A stretch of DNA of 5,693 nucleotides from Bacteroidaceae bacterium (lineage in GTDB: Bacteria; Bacteroidota; Bacteroidia; Bacteroidales; Bacteroidaceae): positions 1 through 5,693 of the forward strand of contig JAQVXN010000140.1 in the NCBI GenBank assembly GCA_028709135.1. The letters run 5' to 3'. Positions within the stretch are counted from its first letter, which is position 1, and each line of letters starts with the position of its first letter. The notes under the pieces were generated by a model, which did no database searches, was not told where the DNA came from, and worked only from the letters and a program-made list of their open reading frames with translations. Position numbers and translations under genes: made by a program. This document shows positions 1-5,693 of this stretch, in pieces.

Positions 1-785
1 TCATTCCTAATTTCAACGTATGCATCCCTTATGTCCTCTTTCACACTCCCGCCAATTTCATGCTTCCCCTGGACATAAATACAAGAATTGTTTTCAGTTT
101 GCAGTCCCTGAATACCATTTATTACTTCGGGATAAAATGTTTTAATATCATCCAAATTTATGGTCATAGTGTTTTTCCTCCGTACAAAAGATAAACTTCC
201 AATCAATCGGTCTTTACTATAAGTATATCTCTCTACAGGTTTTAAGGTCAGTTTGATTAAAATTTTAGAAACGAGCCACAGTTCCTTCTTCTTCAAATCA
301 TAGTAAAAAGGCCCGTAAATAAACTGCTCCACATGAAACGGAGGCGCATCCCAGTCACCTTGATCTATAACAAATGCAGAGGTTGAATCCGGAACAACAG
401 CATTGTGATGGGGAGAAAAATCTGTTGCGAATAAATGCATCCCAATGGTGTCACACTCAAAACTTTCCATCATCCTATCGGCCGGCAATATCACATGAAA
501 ACCGGATGTCGGAATATTAACAGCTAATCCATTAAATGAGGACATCCAATCATGTGTACCACTTGTTTTGTATCCAACCCATTTATATGCATAATCGGGA
601 TATGAAATTATTGAAAAATCATTGTCTTGAAAACTAATCCATATTTGCATGTGATTCTCATCTATCATCTGAGTCGTAAAAGTTCCAAGATTCAAATACT
701 CACCATACCACCACGTTGCTTGAATCGCTTTTGTATTTGTGCACATTCCAAAGAATATACTTAAAATAATTATCAGCTTTTTCAT
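1..785 (-). CDS. Secreted protein of unknown function, C-terminus outside the window
   Basis: The minus-strand frame is open from an ATG at 785 to the left edge, about 260 codons with no stop, so the 3' end is missing. The first 20 residues form a classical signal peptide: Lys-Lys, a hydrophobic core (LIIILSIFFGM) and a TKA cleavage site. Cys15 lacks a proper lipobox (FGMC), so export by signal peptidase I is more likely than lipidation. An in-frame ATG at 794 would add MRT; I prefer 785 because MKK is the usual signal-peptide start. The mature part is rich in aromatic residues and apparently beta-strand-rich (ATWWYGEY near residues 23-30, IYGPFYYD near 156-163), as in many Bacteroidota surface proteins. 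I recognise no catalytic motif or family. The segment INGIQGLQTENN near residue 222 is faintly like the linker before a type IX secretion C-terminal domain, but this is a guess. No Shine-Dalgarno sequence is visible; the leader is A-rich. Confidence 0.8.
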   Translation of the reverse strand, partial: MKKLIIILSIFFGMCTNTKAIQATWWYGEYLNLGTFTTQMIDENHMQIWISFQDNDFSIISYPDYAYKWVGYKTSGTHDWMSSFNGLAVNIPTSGFHVILPADRMMESFECDTIGMHLFATDFSPHHNAVVPDSTSAFVIDQGDWDAPPFHVEQFIYGPFYYDLKKKELWLVSKILIKLTLKPVERYTYSKDRLIGSLSFVRRKNTMTINLDDIKTFYPEVINGIQGLQTENNSCIYVQGKHEIGGSVKEDIRDAYVEIRN

Positions 786-1894
786 TGTTCTCATTTTTAG
801 GTTAATGACATCGTGACGGGCCTTTTCTTATAAGCTCTCATTTTAAGCTATTTCGTCTATTTTCCTGCAATAATAATAAAATTATAAATTACAAATAAAT
901 TTTTCAGCAATTATTTTATCGAAAAAATAAATAATTGTTAATTAGCAACGAACATATGATTTAGTACTTATCTAACTAGCAACGGATTCTACTGGCCTCC
1001 GCATCAATCTGACACAGAGATTTTTAAATGCTTCAATTATATTTCCTATTTTTTAAACAGCATTATATAGGTTAGAACTTTAACCAGACATAAACATTTT
1101 ACCTCGTAGGGTCTTTGAGACTCTTGATACATTTCATTATTTGGCTGAAATTCTATCAGGATATAGTATTTAAATGAAAGATTACTTCTCATTCTATGTG
1201 ACGCGGTGCGTTTCTTTGGTGACGCGACGCGTTTTTTTCATGACGCACTGCGTTTCTTTTGTGACGCACTGCGTCACCAACTTTGATTCAGCAAGTAAAA
1301 ATTTGAAAAACACGATTGAATTATTTGAAAGCAACGAGTTTATTTTACGACCTGTATTTTCTTAAAAAGAAAACGATGATAAAAAGCAGACCCAGAGCTA
1401 TATCGAACTTTTCTTCAACTAAACTTCAATTCTTTAAACATTTTCGTCCATTTTGCTCTTGCCTGTTGACTCCAGGTTTATCAAACTAGTTTTTAAATTA
1501 TCTCCTATCAAAAGCAGATACAAGAGGAAATCTATTTAAGTTCTTCAGAGCACGGAGTCTCTAATACTGCGGAATCGCACACCTACGCCTTCATTACATT
1601 CAAGAAAAGCATTCGTCAAAAAATACAACAAATTTATTTTGAGTGAAGTCGTACTTTATGGATCGATCATTCGGAGAAAATGAGAATCGTGTCGCCCCCC
1701 ATAGAATGGCACAAAAAATCTTTTTATTTCTAATTTCGTTGAGTTAACCAAATCGAGTAAGTAGGGAAACAGTCGTTTTCTTTCCTTTCACAATCGCCTC
1801 CGATTGAAACTTGCAAGTCGCTTTGGGGGTCGTCGCCAACTACGTCCCACATGGACTTTTACCACAGATGTATGGCATGCCCGTCATACACAAA
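786..1894. other. Gap of about 1.1 kb without a supported gene
   Basis: This stretch lies after the rpsP terminator and before the secreted-protein gene. It is AT-rich, most strongly at 840-960. Both strands are broken by frequent stops; the longest frame, 63 codons at 1174-1365, is explained by the 21-bp repeat array. I found no tRNA, rRNA, CRISPR or transposase signature. Contents that can be named are the array at 1198-1277, an AT-rich inverted repeat (CAATTATTT at 908-916 against AAATAATTG at 929-937), two copies of TAGCAACGRA at 943 and 977, and a small hairpin at 1786-1809. The part from about 1785 to 1890 is richer in G+C than the rest but gives no recognisable protein or RNA. No convincing TTTG/TAnnTTTG promoter pair was found for the secreted-protein gene. 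Confidence 0.7.
1198..1277. repeat. Four-unit palindromic tandem repeat, 21-bp period
   Basis: Units begin with TGACGC at 1199, 1220, 1241 and 1262, an exact 21-bp period. Each core is a dyad: ACGCGGTGCGT, ACGCGACGCGT, ACGCACTGCGT and ACGCACTGCGT. The first three units end in a T-rich spacer; the fourth instead closes symmetrically to give the perfect 17-bp palindrome GTGACGCACTGCGTCAC (1261-1277). The array is GC-rich inside an AT-rich gap. Because the period is a multiple of three, the plus strand reads as heptapeptides (VTRCVSL, VTRRVFF, MTHCVSF, VTHCVTN). It could be a REP-like or minisatellite element, or a set of binding sites spaced two helical turns apart. From memory only, similar VTHCV-type small open frames occur in other Bacteroidales annotations, which would suggest a dispersed repeat. 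Confidence 0.85.
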
Positions 1895-1926
1895 AAGAGG
1901 ATGTGTACATTTTGACACATCCTCTT
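1892..1926 (-). terminator. Rho-independent terminator of rpsP
   Basis: A perfect 12-bp inverted repeat (AAGAGGATGTGT at 1895-1906, ACACATCCTCTT at 1915-1926) encloses an 8-nt loop. It lies 23 nt after the rpsP stop. Read on the minus strand, the 3' arm runs into five U residues (CCTCTTTTTG), two of them in the stem, so it is oriented to stop rpsP transcription. On the plus strand the hairpin is followed by A residues and would not terminate. Confidence 0.9.
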
Positions 1927-1949
1927 AAAAAAGTTATTAATCTGCCCAA

Positions 1950-2525
1950 CTATTCTGCAGCGGGAGCTTCAGCAGGTGCTGCTTCTGCGGCAGGAGCGGT
2001 TGCACCTTCTTCAGCTGCCTTCTCGGCAGCAGCAGCGGCAGCAGCTTCCTCAACTGCTTTAACAGCTTCGGTTTTTTTCTCTGCCACTTTCTTAGCAATG
2101 GCCTCATTCACCTTCTTCTCTTCTTCAAGACGCGAAGCCTTTACAGATTTTTTCTCATCAACAACTTTCGCTGTGAGTTTACTTAATTTCTCTTCATGTT
2201 CCTGTTTCCAAGCATCAAATTTGGCCTTGGCAGCAGCTTCATCAAAAGCTCCTTTACGAACACCGCCATGGAGATGCTTCATCAACATGACACCTTCACG
2301 TGACAGGATGTTACGTACCGTGTCAGTAGGCTGTGCACCGGTTTCCACCCAGTAAAGAGCACGCTCAAAATTCAAATCTACCGTTGAGGGTTTTGTGTTT
2401 GGATCGTACGTTCCAATTTTTTCAATAAACTTACCTGTAGCAGGTGCGTTTACGTCTGCGATAACAATGCCGAAAAAGGCGTGACCTTTACGACCGTTAC
2501 GTTGCAATCTAATCTTTGTTGCCAT
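1950..2525 (-). CDS. rpsP: 30S ribosomal protein S16 (bS16), long C-terminal form
   Basis: This encodes 191 residues. The N-terminal 85 or so form the S16 domain, which binds 16S rRNA and helps small-subunit assembly: MATKIRLQRNGRKGHAFFGI, then VIADVNAPATGKFIEKIGTY, the DPNT turn at 41-44 and GAQPTDTVRNILSREG at 63-78. Most bacterial S16 proteins are roughly 80-90 residues. Here a charged Lys/Glu/Ala region follows (about 95-160, probably helical), then seven alanines at 161-167 and an Ala/Pro/Glu tail ending EAPAAE. This extension is usual for Bacteroidales. The MATKIRLQRNG start is canonical; the leader before it is AT-rich without a Shine-Dalgarno sequence, as is normal in this phylum. The usual partners rimM, trmD and rplS are absent. 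A promoter upstream and a terminator 23 nt downstream indicate a single-gene transcript. Confidence 0.98.
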   Translation of the reverse strand: MATKIRLQRNGRKGHAFFGIVIADVNAPATGKFIEKIGTYDPNTKPSTVDLNFERALYWVETGAQPTDTVRNILSREGVMLMKHLHGGVRKGAFDEAAAKAKFDAWKQEHEEKLSKLTAKVVDEKKSVKASRLEEEKKVNEAIAKKVAEKKTEAVKAVEEAAAAAAAEKAAEEGATAPAAEAAPAEAPAAE

Positions 2526-2554
2526 AAATTTTGTTTAATTATAGGTTTGAATAT

Positions 2555-2573
2555 GCTGTTATCTCGTAACAGC
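2555..2573 (-). promoter_or_regulatory. Hairpin at the 5' end of the rpsP leader
   Basis: A perfect 7-bp stem (GCTGTTA at 2555-2561, TAACAGC at 2567-2573) closes a 5-nt loop. The predicted rpsP -7 box ends at 2578, so transcription should start only a few bases before this hairpin, which would place it at the very 5' end of a leader of about 50 nt. Such a hairpin could stabilise the mRNA or take part in ribosomal-protein autoregulation. The hairpin is visible; the function is inferred. Confidence 0.5.
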
Positions 2574-2577
2574 GGTG

Positions 2578-2610
2578 CAAAAATACTGTTTTTTTGGTAA
2601 ACGGCCCAGA
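2578..2610 (-). promoter_or_regulatory. Candidate Bacteroidota promoter for rpsP
   Basis: On the minus strand TATTTTTG (2578-2585) fits the -7 consensus TAnnTTTG exactly. TCTG (2607-2610) matches three of four bases of the -33 TTTG element with a 21-bp spacer, inside the usual 19-21 range. The box lies 52 bp before the rpsP ATG, which gives a plausible leader. No start site has been mapped here. Confidence 0.6.
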
Positions 2611-2660
2611 CTTTTTCTAAAAACTTTCTGCTCGTAATGAGTGCGATAAGATTGAAGAAT

Positions 2661-4646
2661 CTAATTTCTGGTCTTTTTCTGGTCTTTCAAACAAGCTTTC
2701 ACAAAATAGGTCATCAATAAAATATAAGCCACCGCAGAAACTACATTGCTCCACATGCTCCCTACCCAGGCCTCATTGACGGGGTTAAAACCGGCAAAAC
2801 GCAAGATGGCACTAACGACACCCATCAAAGCGCCACCAGCTATGAAGCCGGAAGCCAACAAAGTGCCCAAGTCCCCACGCGCCTTATTAACAGCATCATC
2901 TTTGGAACGGGTCGTAACATACCAATTAATCAGTCCTCCTGCTAAAAGCGGCAGGTTCAGATCCAACGGTATAAACATACCCAAAGCAAAAGCTAAAGCT
3001 GACACATGAAACAATTCTAAAACAATAGCGATAACGGCACCAATACCATAAAGCAACCAGGGGGCGCCCTGCCCGCTCATCAAGGGTTCAATGACGGCCG
3101 CCATGGCATTGGCCTGAGGAGCTGCCAACTGTCCACTGGTAAATCCGTAAGTACTATTCAATAACATAATGACCCCGCCAACGGTAGCGGCGCTGACCAA
3201 AATACCAAGAAATTTAAATGTTTCCTGTTTTCTCGGCGTGGAACCCAACCAATAACCTATTTTCAAATCTGTCACGAAACTGCCTGCTGTAGAGAGTGCC
3301 GTACAAACCACGCCACCCATTAGTAACGCAGCCACCATACCTGCAGCGCCATGAAGTCCGACGGCCACCATAATAACAGAAGCCAGTATCAGCGTCATCA
3401 GCGTCATTCCCGAAACAGGATTACTGCCCACAATGGCAATGGCATTGGCTGCAACCGTAGTAAATAAAAAAGCAATAAAAGCCACCAATACAATCGCTAC
3501 AATGCTGAACAGTAAATTACCTTGCATGACACCAAAAAGGAAAAACCCAAAAATCACCAGTATCGTTAATCCGGCTCCTATGGCAATAATTTTCATAGGT
3601 AAGTCGCGCTGCGTACGTGGCTCCTCATTGTCTACTCCTTTCATTTTAAATGCCTTGCCCGTGAGTTTAGCCGCATCGGCAATAATTTTGCGACTTTTAA
3701 AAATGCCTATTAATCCGGCCATGGCAATACCGCCGATTCCAATATTCTTGGCATACGAAAAAAGTTGATCGGGGCTGGCAGCAGAAGCCAATACTGACAC
3801 CCCTTTTACCGTAATAGATGTATCGCCAAAGAGAAAAGCAATCGCAGGTACGGCGATCCACCAAATAACAGCAGAGCCGGCACAAATAATTACCGCATAT
3901 TTCAAACCTACAATGTAACCCATGCCGAGGACGGCAGCACCGGTATTCACCTTGAAAACCAGTTTTGCCTTATCAGCCAAAACTGTTCCCCATTTAAACA
4001 CACTGGTACTGAACGTATCCGCCCAAGAACCGAAAGTAGCAATGACAAAATCATAGATACCACCAATCAGGCCGGAGATAAGCAATGGTTTGGCCTGTCC
4101 TGCTCCGCCTTCGCCACTAATAAGAACCTGTGTCGATGCAGTGGCCTCAGGAAAAGGATACTTCCCGTGCATCTCTTTCACAAAATATTTACGAAACGGA
4201 ATCATAAACAGAATACCCAAGAAACCACCCAGGAGAGAAGACAGAAAAACCTTCATAAAATCCACTGTGATTTGGGGGTATTTAGCTTGCAAAATATACA
4301 GAACCGGTAATGTAAAAATGGCTCCTGCCACAATCATACCGGAACAGGCTCCAATACTCTGGATAATGACATTTTCACCAAGAGAACTCTTACGATGGGT
4401 TGCTCCGGCCAAACCTACTGCAATAATAGTAATAGGTATCGCAGCCTCAAACACCTGTCCCACACGAAGGCCCAGATAGGCACATGCCGCACTAAAAACC
4501 ACAGCCAATATGAGGCCCAAAGAAACAGACCATGCCGTAACTTCACGCGGCTTCGACTTGGGACTCATGACAGGTTCATATTTTTCTCCTTCTCGGAGTT
4601 CTCGGAAAGCATTTTCCGGCAATTTAGTTTGCTTATCGTTATCCAT
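2661..4646 (-). CDS. OPT-family oligopeptide (or metal-chelate) transporter
   Basis: The product has 661 residues, the normal size for prokaryotic members of the oligopeptide transporter family, which are inner-membrane proton-coupled carriers of short peptides or, in the YSL branch, metal chelates. The substrate cannot be told from sequence. After a hydrophilic N-terminus come about 14-16 hydrophobic segments. Family landmarks are SLGLILAVVFSAACAYLGLR (42-61), the ENVIIQSIGACSG segment (91-103), PFPEATAS (164-171), GSNPVSG (407-413, the best-known OPT motif) and IPLDLNLPLLAGGLINWYV near 559-577. The C-terminus is short and basic (KDQKKTRN). The start fits the LPENAFRELREGEKYEPVMSP opening I associate with Bacteroides homologues; no Shine-Dalgarno sequence precedes it. 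It stands 135 bp before rpsP and behind the amt terminator, so it probably has its own promoter. The coding frame appears intact, with no truncation. Confidence 0.95.
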   Translation of the reverse strand: MDNDKQTKLPENAFRELREGEKYEPVMSPKSKPREVTAWSVSLGLILAVVFSAACAYLGLRVGQVFEAAIPITIIAVGLAGATHRKSSLGENVIIQSIGACSGMIVAGAIFTLPVLYILQAKYPQITVDFMKVFLSSLLGGFLGILFMIPFRKYFVKEMHGKYPFPEATASTQVLISGEGGAGQAKPLLISGLIGGIYDFVIATFGSWADTFSTSVFKWGTVLADKAKLVFKVNTGAAVLGMGYIVGLKYAVIICAGSAVIWWIAVPAIAFLFGDTSITVKGVSVLASAASPDQLFSYAKNIGIGGIAMAGLIGIFKSRKIIADAAKLTGKAFKMKGVDNEEPRTQRDLPMKIIAIGAGLTILVIFGFFLFGVMQGNLLFSIVAIVLVAFIAFLFTTVAANAIAIVGSNPVSGMTLMTLILASVIMVAVGLHGAAGMVAALLMGGVVCTALSTAGSFVTDLKIGYWLGSTPRKQETFKFLGILVSAATVGGVIMLLNSTYGFTSGQLAAPQANAMAAVIEPLMSGQGAPWLLYGIGAVIAIVLELFHVSALAFALGMFIPLDLNLPLLAGGLINWYVTTRSKDDAVNKARGDLGTLLASGFIAGGALMGVVSAILRFAGFNPVNEAWVGSMWSNVVSAVAYILLMTYFVKACLKDQKKTRN

Positions 4647-4665
4647 AATTTGTATTTTACTGTTG

Positions 4666-4673
4666 CAAATTTA
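4666..4673 (-). promoter_or_regulatory. Candidate -7 box for the OPT transporter gene
   Basis: TAAATTTG on the minus strand matches TAnnTTTG exactly and lies 19 bp before the OPT start codon, giving a short leader. No good TTTG is found 19-21 bp further upstream, so the promoter may be weak or activator-dependent. An 8-mer with two free positions can occur by chance in AT-rich DNA. Confidence 0.4.
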
Positions 4674-4726
4674 TAAAGAAAGATCCACCTACACCGTTTT
4701 TTTCGTTTGAATTTGAACACCAAGGC

Positions 4727-4739
4727 TTGATTGCATCAA
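4727..4739. promoter_or_regulatory. FNR-like dyad upstream of the OPT gene
   Basis: TTGAT-TGC-ATCAA is a perfect 5-bp dyad with a 3-bp centre. Its half-sites equal those of the Crp/Fnr consensus TTGAT-N4-ATCAA, but the centre is one base short. It lies about 54 bp upstream of the candidate OPT -7 box, a position suited to an activator, and just beyond the end of the amt terminator. Binding is inference. Confidence 0.3.
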
Positions 4740-4740
4740 A

Positions 4741-4787
4741 TAGCAAAAAGGCCGAAAAACAATTACATATTATTTTTTCGACCTTTT
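4741..4787 (-). terminator. Rho-independent terminator after amt
   Basis: Arms at 4746-4759 and 4774-4787 form a 14-bp stem with a 14-nt AT-rich loop. On the minus strand every position pairs, counting one G-U wobble (4752 with 4781); on the plus strand that position is a C-A mismatch. The minus-strand 3' arm ends GGCCTTTTTG. Both points show it is built to stop transcription coming from amt. It lies 178 nt after the amt stop, so amt mRNA would carry a long 3' UTR. Confidence 0.8.
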
Positions 4788-4965
4788 CTGTTATTTTGTT
4801 TCGCAACTAAGAATCTTGGCGCATAAGCACCTCCTCATTCCTGCATCTTGCGTATGGTTTGTATAAAACTTTTCGTCACCATGAATGTTATCAGGAAGTT
4901 GCTAAAACTTTTAATCTAAAAAAGACATCATCAATGATTCCGGGTAGGATTTTGAATTAACAGCA

Positions 4966-5693
4966 TCAATTATAAGCATTTTCTCCGTGTTCGTAAATAT
5001 CGAGGCCTTCCTCTTCCACACGTTTGTCAACACGCATTCCCATGGTTTTATCAATTATCTTGAAAAGTACAAAAGTGATCACGCCACTATATACTATTGA
5101 GAACAACGTTGCCAGACACTGCACCCCAAGTTGGTGCCAATCCCCGTAAAGTGCGCCTTTAGCTCCTCCCGTTATCGCAGCCGTAGCAAATACTCCGGTA
5201 AGAATAGAACCAAGAATACCACCTACACCATGTACGCCGAAAGCATCCAGAGAATCATCATAACCCAGCTTCGGCTTTACGTAAGCCACCATCCAATAAC
5301 AACAGCATGCCGTTACGAATCCTATCACAATAGCACCCATGACTCCAGTACTTCCAGCAGCAGGAGTAATGGCTACAAGACCTGCCACAGCTCCGGTGCA
5401 TGCACCGACCGTTGTGGGACGACCACTGCAAATCCAATCAATAGCCATCCACGTCATAGCTGCCACACAAGTACAAAGATGCGTAACCAAAAAAGCATTC
5501 GCATCCAACCCGTCAGCTGTCAGTCCGCTACCGGCATTGAAGCCGAACCAGCCCAGCCAAAGGAATGCAGCTCCGAGAAAAACATAAGTTACATTTGTTG
5601 CTGGAATAGGACGTCCTGGTTTGTAGTCAGAACGTCGTCCCAACATGACAGCCATCACAAGAGCTGACACACCGGCATTAATATGCACCACAG
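4966..5693 (-). CDS. amt: Ammonium transporter Amt, C-terminal part (5' end outside the window)
   Basis: The last 241 or so residues of an Amt/AmtB channel are present; the frame stays open to the right edge, so the start is missing. Amt proteins are trimeric inner-membrane channels for ammonium uptake under nitrogen limitation. The visible part begins VVHINAG, which holds the first pore histidine (His168 in E. coli AmtB). FGVHGVGG, 151 residues later, holds the second (His318). Other family marks are LGWFGFNAGSG, the GACTGAVAGLVAITPAAG helix and about six membrane segments. The cytoplasmic tail ends EEEGLDIYEHGENAY, matching the AmtB C-terminal region that binds the P-II protein GlnK, so this channel is probably P-II controlled. 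GTG codons at the right edge are internal valines, not starts. The upstream Asp160 region and any glnK neighbour lie outside the window. Confidence 0.97.
   Translation of the reverse strand, partial: VVHINAGVSALVMAVMLGRRSDYKPGRPIPATNVTYVFLGAAFLWLGWFGFNAGSGLTADGLDANAFLVTHLCTCVAAMTWMAIDWICSGRPTTVGACTGAVAGLVAITPAAGSTGVMGAIVIGFVTACCCYWMVAYVKPKLGYDDSLDAFGVHGVGGILGSILTGVFATAAITGGAKGALYGDWHQLGVQCLATLFSIVYSGVITFVLFKIIDKTMGMRVDKRVEEEGLDIYEHGENAYN

Noticed and set aside
908..937. AT-rich inverted repeat (9-bp arms, 12-nt loop) as a terminator
   Set aside because: No gene ends nearby on either strand, and the arms contain only one G-C pair each, so chance in AT-rich DNA is likely.
943..986. Direct repeat TAGCAACGAA / TAGCAACGGA, offset by 34 bp
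   Set aside because: Only two short copies with one mismatch; no flanking element or gene boundary makes them look like target-site duplications or binding sites.
1198..1277. CRISPR array
   Set aside because: The units are contiguous with no unique spacers of 30 bp or so, and no cas gene is in view.
1174..1365. Plus-strand open frame of 63 codons with a VTxxVxx heptapeptide repeat
   Set aside because: It stays open because the 21-bp repeat is a multiple of three. It has no promoter or ribosome-binding evidence, and the flanking residues look like random translation of AT-rich DNA.
1629..1636. TAAATTTG on the minus strand as a promoter in the gap
   Set aside because: No TTTG lies 19-21 bp upstream and no gene follows closely.
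1804..2355. Plus-strand open frame of 183 codons, Ala/Ser-rich
   Set aside because: It is antisense to rpsP; its composition reflects the repetitive alanine codons of the S16 tail.
2518..2549. Plus-strand TAGGTTTG with GTTG 20 bp upstream as an antisense promoter
   Set aside because: It would point into the 3' end of the OPT gene with no plus-strand gene to serve; the match is likely fortuitous.
2641..2663. AGATT/AATCT hairpin next to the OPT stop as a terminator
   Set aside because: The stem is only 5 bp and no U tract follows on the minus strand.
5131..5667. Plus-strand open frame of 178 codons rich in Ser, Thr and His
   Set aside because: It is antisense to amt, which has strong family motifs; the composition is that of a shadow frame.

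Overview
The window looks like a chromosomal segment from a member of the Bacteroidales (Bacteroidota). The evidence is an S16 ribosomal protein with the long Ala/Lys/Glu-rich C-terminal extension seen in this order, an OPT transporter whose N-terminus (LPENAFRELREGEKYEPVMSP) resembles Bacteroides-type homologues, AT-rich leaders without Shine-Dalgarno sequences, and -7 boxes that fit the Bacteroidota pattern TAnnTTTG. Genus cannot be fixed from the sequence alone.

All four genes that I can support lie on the minus strand. Reading in the direction of transcription (high to low coordinates), the window opens inside amt, an ammonium channel gene whose 5' end is outside the window and whose stop is at 4966. 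A 14-bp terminator hairpin follows at 4746-4787. Next is a complete OPT-family transporter gene (2661-4646) with a possible -7 box and an FNR-like dyad upstream. Then comes rpsP (1950-2525), which has its own promoter, a 5'-terminal hairpin in its leader and a strong terminator at 1892-1926, so it is probably transcribed alone. After a gap of about 1.1 kb, a secreted protein of unknown function starts near 785 and runs off the left edge.

The genes do not form a pathway. Ammonium uptake, peptide or metal-chelate uptake and ribosome assembly are separate housekeeping jobs, each apparently in its own transcription unit. The unusual part is the gap at 786-1894. It is AT-rich and holds no gene I can support, but it contains a GC-rich array of four units with an exact 21-bp period, each with a dyad centred on ACGCnnnGCGT. 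The last unit is a perfect 17-bp palindrome. A chance open frame of 63 codons (1174-1365) runs through the array because 21 is a multiple of three; I do not regard it as a gene. I see no clear sign of a new multi-gene system. The array, the rpsP leader hairpin and the unidentified secreted protein are the items most worth following up.
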